Source: Oxalobacteraceae sp. CFBP 13730 (lineage in GTDB: Bacteria; Pseudomonadota; Gammaproteobacteria; Burkholderiales; Burkholderiaceae_D). From it: a DNA stretch of 64,000 nucleotides. Made by a program: the position numbers and the translations under genes. Within the stretch, counting starts at the first letter, position 1. Every line of letters begins with the position of its first letter. Below, piece by piece: positions 17,657 to 28,018 of this stretch. The stretch lies in NCBI GenBank assembly GCA_014841835.1, contig JACYUQ010000003.1, positions 930,001-994,000 of the forward strand. Direction: 5' to 3'. The notes below the pieces were generated by a model, which was given only the letters and a program-made list of their open reading frames with translations, was not told the origin of the DNA and did no database searches.

Positions 17657-19849
17657 TTAGCGCCGCAAATACGGAACATACCTGTCGCAATAATATCTAG
17701 CAGGATTGCCACAATAAATTACTTCACTATGTGAGGATGTGATATCGCGACCAATCTCAATTACATGATCAGAGTTCAGAAATATGCTAGGCTTATGATC
17801 AATGAGTATTATCGCCAAGTAATTTTTTGCAAAATCGTTTAGGTATTCCATTAGCGCCTCACATGTCGCGTCATCCAAGCCAGCGCCAGGCTCGTCTACA
17901 ATTAATATTTTTCCAGTTCGTCGCTTAGACAAATGCTTCAATAACTTTAAGCGTCGCAACTCGCCGCCGGACAACGATGACGTTTTCCGATTTAAGCTCA
18001 AATGGCCTAAACGAAGCGAACATAATATCTCAAGATTCCTAGTGATTTTTATTGGCAACCCTTTGCATTCTTTTAATATTTGCTCTAGAGGCAATGCATA
18101 CATATCTGCAATGTTTAAGCCATCAATCTTATACTCTTCTACGCTTGCTGCAAACAATCTACCGTTGCAAGCATCGCAAATCACCTCCACAGTTGTATCG
18201 TAATCCCGCGTCTGTCGCAACACGCCGGATCCATTACAATTTTGACATGCCCCCAGCTTTCCAGCGGATGCAGAAAAAATCTCATTGTTAGAAGAGAAAC
18301 AAGCGGCATAGTACCCAGTAAAAAGTTCATTCAATTCGAGGTAACTTGCTACAGAAGATCGGACATGCCCACGTATAAAAGTTTGAGAGACATAAACGAC
18401 GTTGCCTAAATTATCGGCAAAAAATTCAGCTATCGACGACTTGCCAGCCCCCGATTTCCCACATATGACGTTAATGCCACCGGCAACAACATCAAGTGTG
18501 AGTCCTTTCACATTATTCTTCCATACAGAAGGTAGTGTGATTTTGGAAAAAGACTTTTGATGCCTCGCTTGCATGTCATTTTTCGGATATGCCTTCCGAT
18601 TGACCAACCAACCGCCATAGCGTCCCGACCCAGGTCCGATCTCCATCACGTAGTCGCTTCTGCCAGCAAAATATGAACTATGTTCGACCAAAACTACAGT
18701 ATTTCCGAGACGCTTAATTTTCTCTATTTCATCGAATAGCATCGCGTAGTCCGAGACGTGCACCTGTGAAGACATCTCGTCTATCACTACAACAATTCCA
18801 GACATTTCTGACATCAATAAGCGGCTGAAATTGAGCTTCTGCAATTCCCCACCCGAAAGGGACGGGACCGATCTAGATAATGAAAGATAACCAAGCCCCA
18901 TTTTTGATATGCATTGAAGAGACTTCCGGAGCTTGTTAAAGGCAGCATCTTTAGAAGAAAACTCACCGAGCTTATTTAATATAGTATTGATATCTGCCGA
19001 AAAAAACTCCAGCATTGGTATGCCACAAATTTTTAGGGAGTTGTACCTCCGCACAGAAACTCTGGAACCTCGACAAGAAGCACACTCTATTTCGGAACTG
19101 TACTTCTCAGCCAGATTTCTCTCAGATATCCTGTGTGACGTCAGGGCATTTTGAAGTTCCGTTATCGGCCCTGTAAAACGCATTTGACGTTGTCGGTAAC
19201 GTCCGTTGTGCTTGTATTTGACGAGAAATTCCCCGGAATCGCTGGCGTATAACAAATCTTTTTTCGCTTTGGCCGTTAATTTTGAAAATGGTCGTCCCAT
19301 ATCCAAATTTTTAAAAGCACAGTACTCCTTCAGCAGTTTTTCATATTTATCTGATGATTTGCTTCGCCAAGGAAAAAATGGGTTTTGCTCTAAGGTTGAC
19401 TCTGAATCTACGATTTTTTGCTCATCAATAGTATGAACCGTTCCTCTCCCATTACAAACCTCGCACTCATTTCCCGGTTTATTTAAGCGCAGATGATCGT
19501 ATTCGAAATTACTGTCACTATTACGTGAAAGCGCACTCAGAATTGAGAAAAAATTGTAGTACGAATAGATAGTCGACCGAGTATTTAAATTACGATTGAT
19601 CTGCCTAATCGCAACTGCCGGTCCTATCCCAGCATATCGATCAAGAATGTAGTGAGCATCTTCGAAATAACCCTGCGAAATCGCAGAAAACTCCTGCTCA
19701 CACAATGCATATATCGTGTCATAGGCTAGAGAGGATTTGCCGCCCCCGCTCACCCCCGTAATCGACGTAATATTATTTTTTAATATTTCAACGTCGATAT
19801 TTTTCAGGTTGTTTGTCTTTACACCGTACAACTGGATAGAATCGGTCAT
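17657..19849 (-). CDS. UvrA-like double ABC ATPase, probable self-protection protein of a peptide gene cluster
   Basis: The 730-residue protein has two ABC ATPase halves. Half one: Walker A GVSGGGKSS (32-40), zinc cysteines C129/C132 and C256/C259, signature LSGGE (331-335), Walker B with D357/E358, His390, and the UvrA hallmark MEIGPGSGRYGG. Half two: Walker A GKSGAGKSS (464-472), zinc module C535xxC538 and C558xxC561, LSGGE (626-630), D652/E653, His685. Repair UvrA is about 940 residues; this protein is shorter and has no recognisable UvrB-binding domain. That size and layout match UvrA-like proteins such as DrrC, which protects daunorubicin producers. It is the last gene of the operon with the two E1-like enzymes (49-bp gap). 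Walker B of half one reads IDEMSSQ rather than the usual DEPS. Protection of the host DNA from the cluster product is inference. Confidence 0.85.
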   Translation of the reverse strand: MTDSIQLYGVKTNNLKNIDVEILKNNITSITGVSGGGKSSLAYDTIYALCEQEFSAISQGYFEDAHYILDRYAGIGPAVAIRQINRNLNTRSTIYSYYNFFSILSALSRNSDSNFEYDHLRLNKPGNECEVCNGRGTVHTIDEQKIVDSESTLEQNPFFPWRSKSSDKYEKLLKEYCAFKNLDMGRPFSKLTAKAKKDLLYASDSGEFLVKYKHNGRYRQRQMRFTGPITELQNALTSHRISERNLAEKYSSEIECASCRGSRVSVRRYNSLKICGIPMLEFFSADINTILNKLGEFSSKDAAFNKLRKSLQCISKMGLGYLSLSRSVPSLSGGELQKLNFSRLLMSEMSGIVVVIDEMSSQVHVSDYAMLFDEIEKIKRLGNTVVLVEHSSYFAGRSDYVMEIGPGSGRYGGWLVNRKAYPKNDMQARHQKSFSKITLPSVWKNNVKGLTLDVVAGGINVICGKSGAGKSSIAEFFADNLGNVVYVSQTFIRGHVRSSVASYLELNELFTGYYAACFSSNNEIFSASAGKLGACQNCNGSGVLRQTRDYDTTVEVICDACNGRLFAASVEEYKIDGLNIADMYALPLEQILKECKGLPIKITRNLEILCSLRLGHLSLNRKTSSLSGGELRRLKLLKHLSKRRTGKILIVDEPGAGLDDATCEALMEYLNDFAKNYLAIILIDHKPSIFLNSDHVIEIGRDITSSHSEVIYCGNPARYYCDRYVPYLRR

Positions 19850-19898
19850 GATTGAGCAGAAAAATTAGAACTAGTCAAGACGAAGTGAAGATTTTAAA

Positions 19899-20996
19899 TT
19901 AGCAAAAGTATCTACCAGAGGTGCCACACCACTCACAGTCATCATTTTTTTCGATCTCAGTAAATGTAAAGTCAGCGGTCCTAATCCGAAATTCCACTCG
20001 ACGATTTAAAGTGGCGAGTTGAGAAAAAGCGCCGATTAGTATCTTAAATGCCTCTGAGGAGGTTAAGGATGCGGAGACAGCGCATACAGGACCAAAACTT
20101 CCGATTTTCCGATTAAGGCGGTTAAGCTTTTTGACGCCTTCCAGATCCGCTTGGTTGATTTTTTCAAGTGCTCGCTTAAAACATCTTACACAAGCGCTCT
20201 TCCCAGGCAAGACACTTTGACCAATTAGAGACAAGTGAAGGTTATATCCGCCACCGATGAGATGAGGAATCTCCTTTTGCATACAATATTCCCCAATCAA
20301 CTCGGTCGTATAGTCTACGCTTGGGTAGTCAGCACAGTTGACAGCTAAGCGAAAATTGAGACTGTGTCTAGCAAAGAAGCCTTCATCAAGCCGATCGAAT
20401 ATTTTTAGAACGTTGCATTTTAGTATTTCTTGCAAGCGTCTTTCAATGACATCGACTTTCTTTGCTCCTACATCATCTTGAAAGAAGCCATCTTGCCTAT
20501 GAAGATTTGAAATATCGACGATGTCATCGTCTACCAAAATGAAATTCGCGACACCGCTTTGAGCGAGATTCGTGGCAACCCAAGTCCCAACGGCGCCAAG
20601 GCCGACAATCAGCACAGGGCTAGTAGATAGTTTGTCCAGTGCTTCAATTACCCCGGAGGTTGAAAAGACATAGTCTTCTATAAGATTGATAGTTCGATAT
20701 TTCTCCGCAAAAACCTCTGGGAGATAGGAACAATCAACGTCTATTAATATGTGATTCTCGTTTAGGAAAGTTATCAACTCTTCCCCGTCGACGGAATCGA
20801 TCCCCGCATCATCCAAAACGTTCTTTGCAAACACGTTACCGTCGAATTTAGCAAGAAGGCCAGTTATACCTTCATAATCCAGTTTTATGCGAAGCGATTC
20901 TCGAACGTTAGTTCTGAACATTTCCAGCTTTCCCGGTGACTCCACTAGGGCGACTGAAGACCGTAGTCGGTAAATCCTATCTAATACTGCAAACAT
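19899..20996 (-). CDS. E1-like (ThiF/MoeB) enzyme with N-terminal RiPP-recognition-like domain, copy 2
   Basis: The 365-residue protein has an N-terminal ~90-residue region with the PqqD-like winged-helix pattern (LLAKFDGNVFAKNVLDDAG, then EELITFLNENHILI). The E1-like Rossmann domain has the ATP motif GLGAVG (132-137), Asp156, the canonical SNLHRQ motif (163-168) and Lys179/180. Zinc cysteines are CVRC (269-272) and CEWC (354-357). Such enzymes adenylate carboxylates, as MccB does on microcin C peptide and PaaA in pantocin A. AGGAAGGA lies just upstream of the ATG, and the start overlaps the end of copy 1 by 20 bp. All expected nucleotide-binding residues are present, so it is likely the catalytically active partner. 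Confidence 0.85.
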   Translation of the reverse strand: MFAVLDRIYRLRSSVALVESPGKLEMFRTNVRESLRIKLDYEGITGLLAKFDGNVFAKNVLDDAGIDSVDGEELITFLNENHILIDVDCSYLPEVFAEKYRTINLIEDYVFSTSGVIEALDKLSTSPVLIVGLGAVGTWVATNLAQSGVANFILVDDDIVDISNLHRQDGFFQDDVGAKKVDVIERRLQEILKCNVLKIFDRLDEGFFARHSLNFRLAVNCADYPSVDYTTELIGEYCMQKEIPHLIGGGYNLHLSLIGQSVLPGKSACVRCFKRALEKINQADLEGVKKLNRLNRKIGSFGPVCAVSASLTSSEAFKILIGAFSQLATLNRRVEFRIRTADFTFTEIEKNDDCEWCGTSGRYFC

Positions 20997-22107
20997 CGCA
21001 TCCTTCCTGTGTAGTGAGGTCGATCCAAGTCATCTTCCCTTGGTCTATGAGATATTCGCCTCTTTTTTCGAAGTTTTCCAAAGCGGTCTTATCATCTATT
21101 AGATAACTAATGATGTTTTTTGCTCCGATACTTGCAGAAAAAAGAGCTTGACTAGCAAGTCCGCCAGCGCCACCGATGAGAAGATCCGTTTTTTTCTGAT
21201 AACTCGGTACGTAGGTAGGGGTCCAGTCCTTTAATGCCACGCGGAATGTGTTTGAACAGCAGTCTGCACAAGGAGTCAAGCCATTGATAATAAATTCTCC
21301 TGTGCTCATTGCATGTGCATCGAAGCCGCCAGCAACATAAAGCGCTATGTTTCGAGCCCATAGATACCGGCCGAGCTTTAACGTGGTGTGTCCTATGTAC
21401 GGCTCGTCTGCAGAGTTAATTACGACATCACTTTTCGCCTCGATTAACTCATCCAAATCGCTGTTTGGGATTAATTTTTCGCTAACTGTCCTTACATTAC
21501 ATACTGAGTTTATCCTACGAAGATATCTCGCTAATGCTTCGACCTTAAGGTTACCCACTTCGTCTGCTCGATAGTACAAATGACGTTGAGCATCGGATAA
21601 GCGCACTTTTTTATAATCGACAAGAGTTACATCCGTAACACCGGCACGAACTAAATGAGTGGCAATCGCCCCCCCAACCGCTCCGCATCCGATAACCACG
21701 ACCGCCTTCTCAGCAAGAATATATTGTGAGTCGACCCCAGATCGCGTGACAACCAAATCATCAAAATAGTTTATTTGTCGTATATACCGCTCCATGTTGT
21801 TAGTGGAGATGGCCTTTGAGAAATTGGAATCAATTGAGATAGCATAACCATGCTCCAATAAGTAATCTACTATCTCGCTGAGCTCGGCTTCGTCAGTCGT
21901 AAAACCGTAATGCGCCAAAACCTCTCCCAGACTCAATTTCCCATCTAACTTGCTTAAAATTAGCGAGAATTCTTTTGCGACCCGTATAGAAGATCTTTCT
22001 CTGGTATTTATTTTATAGAATTGCAATTTTTCAGAATGTTCATCGATGGGTATTTGATAAACGTCGACGCTATCTTTTATCTTAATAATTTTTGATAAAA
22101 TTTTCAT
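20977..22107 (-). CDS. E1-like (ThiF/MoeB) enzyme with N-terminal RiPP-recognition-like domain, copy 1
   Basis: The 376-residue protein has a PqqD-like N-terminal domain (LILSKLDGKLSLGEVLAHYG, then LSEIVDYLLEHGYAI) and an E1-like domain entered by ERYIRQINYF. The ATP motif is GCGAVGG (140-146), with Asp164 and Lys188; the usual N-L-x-R-Q motif is replaced by SDAQRH (Arg175 kept). Zinc cysteines are CADC (280-283) and CDVC (370-373). It is the first enzyme gene after the peptide gene. Its ATG follows directly on the T run of an intrinsic terminator, with no Shine-Dalgarno sequence, so expression should be low and depend on read-through. No other good start exists nearby. It shares about the same layout as copy 2 but differs clearly in sequence, so the two are not a recent duplication. 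Confidence 0.85.
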   Translation of the reverse strand: MKILSKIIKIKDSVDVYQIPIDEHSEKLQFYKINTRERSSIRVAKEFSLILSKLDGKLSLGEVLAHYGFTTDEAELSEIVDYLLEHGYAISIDSNFSKAISTNNMERYIRQINYFDDLVVTRSGVDSQYILAEKAVVVIGCGAVGGAIATHLVRAGVTDVTLVDYKKVRLSDAQRHLYYRADEVGNLKVEALARYLRRINSVCNVRTVSEKLIPNSDLDELIEAKSDVVINSADEPYIGHTTLKLGRYLWARNIALYVAGGFDAHAMSTGEFIINGLTPCADCCSNTFRVALKDWTPTYVPSYQKKTDLLIGGAGGLASQALFSASIGAKNIISYLIDDKTALENFEKRGEYLIDQGKMTWIDLTTQEGCDVCSIR

Positions 22108-22138
22108 ATAAAAAAAAGCTGAACGTTTGTTCAGCTTT
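22108..22138 (-). terminator. Intrinsic terminator/attenuator between peptide gene and first E1-like gene
   Basis: On the minus strand AAAGCTGAAC pairs perfectly with GTTCAGCTTT over a 4-nt loop and runs into eight Ts. It starts 19 bases after the peptide stop and ends two bases before the E1-like start codon. Most transcripts should stop here, giving more peptide than enzyme. Confidence 0.8.
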
Positions 22139-22157
22139 CATATTCCTAAAACTAGGA

Positions 22158-22352
22158 TCAATACTGCAAAACACCGGCGTTTACATCAAGGTAAGCGTCC
22201 CAAGCGGCTAAGCTACCATCGTCAGAACCAACGTTCGCCCGTGTACATACTCGAGTGCAGCAAGCGCTTCGGCTCCCAGAACAACCGTCACTGTACTTCG
22301 TCTCTTGAATGCTCTCTTCGAGCTTCTCAAATTTCAGACCAACTTTCATCAT
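22158..22352 (-). CDS. Candidate RiPP precursor peptide, 64 residues, four cysteines
   Basis: The peptide begins MMKVGLKFEKLEESIQ, an amphipathic, acidic leader-like stretch with FxxL, then a middle part rich in Gly/Ser/Cys/Arg (DGCSGSRSACCTRVCTRAN) and a C-terminal part (WDAYLDVNAGVLQY). Cysteines are at 24, 31, 32 and 36. AAGGA lies 7 bases before the ATG at 22352; a frame-start ATG at 22382 lacks such a site. Being the first gene of an operon with two leader-binding E1-like enzymes, it is the obvious substrate. I see no GG cleavage site and no family I can name. The core boundaries cannot be set from sequence; the four Cys, the acidic residues and the C-terminal Tyr carboxylate are the candidate sites. 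Confidence 0.7.
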   Translation of the reverse strand: MMKVGLKFEKLEESIQETKYSDGCSGSRSACCTRVCTRANVGSDDGSLAAWDAYLDVNAGVLQY

Positions 22353-22385
22353 TATCGCTTCCTTAGGGCTACCAAAAGTCATTGA

Positions 22386-22414
22386 ATTCTAGCATGAGTT
22401 CTACTATCTGTAAC
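22386..22414 (-). promoter_or_regulatory. Candidate sigma-70 promoter for the peptide operon
   Basis: GTTACA and TAGAAT are separated by 17 bases, with TGC before the -10 box as in extended -10 promoters. The start site would lie about 25-30 bases before the peptide ATG. Confidence 0.4.
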
Positions 22415-22848
22415 ATCTCCGTAGTACCCTTTACAACACAAGCTAGTGAACAAGGCTCGGTCGGGACAACGATCATGAGAAGCTGCGGTTGGACGCTCCG
22501 GTCGCGATGACATAATTTGGGACATCAACCCTCGAAGTAGAGTGTCCCGAACAGCAAAAACCGCATATCCTTGGCAAGTACCTGCTGGAGTATTTCAGCG
22601 ACAAGGCCCCGATGGCTCGAATTCTTTACTTTTCTTTAAGATATGAAAGGTTGTAATAAGCATTGGCCAATGTCGCTAAGAGCCTGATGGTGGCGCTGTG
22701 GCTGATCGCGAACCAGCTGAATTGTCGCGCCGCGAGGCGCTTTTTCAAAGAATTTACTTACACAATCGTTACACCGCTCGACACATTACGAAAAGATAAC
22801 AGGTGGCCTAGTGCGTTTAACGCAAGCCCCTGATTTACCGTGGTATTT
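22415..22848 (+). pseudogene. Gap with a decayed reading frame of unknown origin
   Basis: No intact gene is present. In one plus-strand frame, 22537-22653 reads CPEQQKPHILGKYLLEYF and onward; after two adjacent stops the same frame continues from 22660 with coding-like residues (LANVAKSLMVALWLIANQL). This suggests a gene broken by stop codons. I cannot name the family; a transposase or integrase remnant would fit the place next to the tRNA but is a guess. Confidence 0.3.
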
Positions 22849-22927
<79 letters not shown>

Positions 22928-22951
22928 AGAAACTGGGATGGTGGCAAACAA

Positions 22952-22997
22952 CTCGCCACCTGCTCATCGATAGGAACGTGATGAACGAAGTGGCGAG
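22952..22997 (-). terminator. Probable intrinsic terminator after rpoD
   Basis: CTCGCCAC pairs with GTGGCGAG; the loop holds a further imperfect stem (GTTCATC with GATGAGC). TTGTTT follows on the minus strand. It lies between rpoD and the downstream tRNA gene. Confidence 0.5.
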
Positions 22998-23041
22998 AGC
23001 ATATTGCCTTTAGTACAGGGCCGTCAAGCCCACATCAGCAA

Positions 23042-25384
<2,343 letters not shown>

Positions 25385-25523
25385 GCCCCGCTAACTAATA
25401 CTCCACGCACGCAATTGAACCAAGAAGTGTTTCAACAGTTGCAATAGTTAGCGTTTTATTATAGCACGCACCCTTTCTTTTTCCAGTCGTGAGCGCCTTG
25501 GCCCACGGGGAGAAAGCCCGTGT

Positions 25524-27320
25524 TCATCGGGGTGCCATCGCTGCGGTGGCTTCACGTTCCAGAAGGTCCAGCTGGGCAGTAATCTCGCGATAGCGAGTAC
25601 TGACCTGATCTGGGGTCAAGCCGGCAGAAAACAACTGGTTCAATTCTTCTCGTAACGAATCCATCTTGATTTGGCGTACTGAACTGAGCAGGACGATGCG
25701 GTCGCCGTCGACCTCGTTCTCGGGTTCGGCGGCAATTTCGGCAATCATGCCATCATACTCGTTAGTGACTTCATGCAACTGTTGTGACAGTGCGGCAAAC
25801 GTGCCGTGCTGGCCCAGGGCCTGCGCGGTGTCGATCAGATGCCGCAGGCGATCGGCGCCCTCTTCGCCAAAATAGTCGAAGGCACTCAGTGCGACTTCGT
25901 CGAGTTCCAGCGCCAGGTGCGGATGCGCGACCAGGATGCGCAGCATCTTGCGCTCCAGACCCACGGGCTCGGGCCGACCCTGGCGCGGCGGCGCGAGGCG
26001 CGCAGTGGCCACCGGTTTGGACAACTCGAACAGGCTTTCGATCTCCGCCGGCGTCGATTGCGTCATGCTGGCCAGACCGCGCACGATCTGCAGGCGCAGG
26101 CTCGACGGTGTCATCGATTGGAGCAGCGGCTTGGCGTCGAACTGCGACTTGGCGCGGCCTTCCGGCGTATCGAGGTCGTGCTCCTGCGTCACTTCGCGCA
26201 TCAGGAATTGCGACAGCGGCATCGCATCGGCAATTTCTTGCTCGAAGGCTTCGGCGCCGCGCTCGCGCACGAAGCTGTCCGGGTCGTGCTCTTGCGGCAG
26301 GAACAGGAACTTGATGGTCTTGTTGTCACTCACTTGCGGCAGGCATGCTTCGAGCGCGCGGCGGGCAGCCTTGCGGCCGGCCTTGTCGCCGTCGAAGCTG
26401 AAAATCACGTCGTCGGTCTGGCGCAGCAGCTTTTGCACGTGGGTACTGGTGCAGGCGGTGCCGAGCGTGGCCACCGCTTGCGGGAAGCCCAATTGTGCCA
26501 GCGCGACGACGTCCATATAGCCTTCGGTCACCAAGACATAGCCGGCGTCGCGGATCGCCTGGCGCGCCTCGAACAGACCGTACAGCTCCAGGCCTTTCTG
26601 GAACAGCGGCGTTTCAGGCGAGTTCAGGTACTTCGGTTCGCCGCTGTCGAGCACGCGGCCGCCAAAGCCGATGACCTGGCCTTTGGTGTTGCGGATCGGG
26701 AACATCACGCGCTCGCGGAAGCGGTCATAGCGTTTGTGGCGGTTGCCCTCTTCGTCGACTTTGTCGATCACGAGGCCCGACTCGACCAGCACATGCGCCT
26801 CGTACTCGGGGAACACGGCGCGCAGGCTGTCCCAGCCGGCCGGGGCGTAGCCCATGCCGAAGCGGGCCGCCACTTCGCCGGTCAGGCCGCGGTTCTTCAG
26901 ATATGCGATGGCGTCCGGCGCTTCGCGCAGCTGGGCGCGGTAGAACGCGCAGGCTTGCGTCAGCGCATCGGTCAGCGCCAGCGATTGCGCCTGCTGGGCA
27001 GCGCGCTGGGCCGGTGGGATCTTGTCATCGACGTCGGGCACGATCATGCCGACGTTCTGGGCCAGGTCTTTCACCGCATCGACAAAGCCCATGCCCGAGT
27101 ATTCGATCAGAAAGCCGATCGACGTACCATGCGCGCCACAGCCGAAGCAGTGATAGAACTGTTTCGTTGGGCTGACGGTAAAGCTGGGAGACTTTTCGTT
27201 GTGAAATGGGCACAGGCCCATGAAGTTCGCCCCGCCCTTCTTGAGCTGGACGTAGCGGCCCACGATATCGACAATGTCGACCCGGTTGAGCAAATCGGTG
27301 ATGAAAGTTTGCGGAATCAC
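25524..27320 (-). CDS. dnaG: DNA primase DnaG
   Basis: The 598-residue protein starts with GTG. The zinc-binding domain has C37-P-F-H40 and C58-F-G-C61. The catalytic core has the TOPRIM motifs VTEGYMDVVAL and FSFDGDKAGRKAA, and the EPKYLNSPETPLF block typical of primases. The C-terminal ~150 residues form the helicase-binding region. It makes RNA primers at the replication fork. It lies between yqeY and rpoD as in the macromolecular synthesis operon, 139 bp before the rpoD ATG. Confidence 0.97.
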   Translation of the reverse strand: MIPQTFITDLLNRVDIVDIVGRYVQLKKGGANFMGLCPFHNEKSPSFTVSPTKQFYHCFGCGAHGTSIGFLIEYSGMGFVDAVKDLAQNVGMIVPDVDDKIPPAQRAAQQAQSLALTDALTQACAFYRAQLREAPDAIAYLKNRGLTGEVAARFGMGYAPAGWDSLRAVFPEYEAHVLVESGLVIDKVDEEGNRHKRYDRFRERVMFPIRNTKGQVIGFGGRVLDSGEPKYLNSPETPLFQKGLELYGLFEARQAIRDAGYVLVTEGYMDVVALAQLGFPQAVATLGTACTSTHVQKLLRQTDDVIFSFDGDKAGRKAARRALEACLPQVSDNKTIKFLFLPQEHDPDSFVRERGAEAFEQEIADAMPLSQFLMREVTQEHDLDTPEGRAKSQFDAKPLLQSMTPSSLRLQIVRGLASMTQSTPAEIESLFELSKPVATARLAPPRQGRPEPVGLERKMLRILVAHPHLALELDEVALSAFDYFGEEGADRLRHLIDTAQALGQHGTFAALSQQLHEVTNEYDGMIAEIAAEPENEVDGDRIVLLSSVRQIKMDSLREELNQLFSAGLTPDQVSTRYREITAQLDLLEREATAAMAPR

Positions 27321-27441
27321 TTGAGCTTACACAGTGTTTGTCTAGGGCCAGACTATACCGCAGCGCCTGCTGCAAATTGATATGCAACAAGTTGTCGTCC
27401 CTGCCCGCGGGTGGGCAGGGACGACGCGTTGCAGATGGCGC

Positions 27442-27891
27442 TTATGCGCCAGCCAGGGCTTTCTTGACCAGGCCGGAGACCACGGTCATGTCGGCGCGGC
27501 CAGCCAGTTTTGGCTTGAGCACGCCCATCAGCTTGCCCATGTCCTGCGGGCCGGTCGCGCCGGTTTCAGCGACAGCCGCAGCGACTTCGGCGGCGATTTC
27601 TTCGTCCGACAGACCGGCTGGCATGTACGCCGACAGGATGACCATCTCGGCCTTTTCGATGTCGGCCAAGTCAGGACGGTTGCCGGCTTCAAACTGGCTG
27701 ATCGAATCCTTGCGCTGCTTGATCATTTTTTCGATCACGGCCAGCACCTGGGTATCGTCCAGCTGGGTCTGCTCGTCGAGTTCCTTGCGCTTGACTTCGG
27801 AAATGATCAGGCGCACTGCCGCCAGGCGGCCGGTTTCCTTGGCGCGCATGGCGCTTTTCATGTCTTCGGTCAGTTGTTCTTTTAAGCTCAT
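27442..27891 (-). CDS. yqeY: GatB/YqeY domain protein
   Basis: The 149-residue protein (MSLKEQLTEDMKSAMRAKE) matches the YqeY family: VRLIISEVKRKELDEQ, MIKQRKDSISQFEAGNRPDL, and the C-terminal GPQDMGKLMGVLKPKLAGRAD. The tail resembles the tRNA-binding end of the GatB amidotransferase subunit. The role is not established. GGAG lies 5-6 bases before the ATG at 27891. In betaproteobacteria it sits between rpsU and dnaG, as here. Confidence 0.93.
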   Translation of the reverse strand: MSLKEQLTEDMKSAMRAKETGRLAAVRLIISEVKRKELDEQTQLDDTQVLAVIEKMIKQRKDSISQFEAGNRPDLADIEKAEMVILSAYMPAGLSDEEIAAEVAAAVAETGATGPQDMGKLMGVLKPKLAGRADMTVVSGLVKKALAGA

Positions 27892-27921
27892 GGGATCTCC
27901 GTATTCAAAAGGGTGAAACGA

Positions 27922-27954
27922 CAAAACCCGCTGCGGCGAAACCGAAGCGGGTTT
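27922..27954 (-). terminator. Terminator/attenuator between rpsU and yqeY
   Basis: AAACCCGCT pairs with AGCGGGTTT over a 13-nt loop, followed by TTTTG on the minus strand. It would let rpsU be made in excess of dnaG and rpoD. Confidence 0.6.
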
Positions 27955-28018
27955 GCGGACTTCAGCGACTCGCCGGGACTGGCAATGCCGTCACCGGGTC
28001 TTGGCCGTCTGAACTGTC

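Noticed and set aside
17490..17690. A 66-codon minus-strand frame
   Set aside because: It overlaps the end of the UvrA-like gene, is Ser/Arg-rich and has no Shine-Dalgarno sequence or family resemblance.
17657..19849. The UvrA-like protein as the repair excinuclease UvrA
   Set aside because: It is about 200 residues too short, lacks a recognisable UvrB-binding region and has an altered Walker B, and it is in an operon with peptide-modification genes.
19899..22107. The E1-like pair as housekeeping ThiF or MoeB
   Set aside because: Both carry N-terminal PqqD-like domains, sit in AT-rich DNA beside a small peptide gene, and no thi or moa genes are nearby.
25806..27380. A 524-codon plus-strand frame opposite dnaG
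   Set aside because: It is an antisense opening caused by codon bias; DnaG on the other strand is complete with zinc and TOPRIM motifs.
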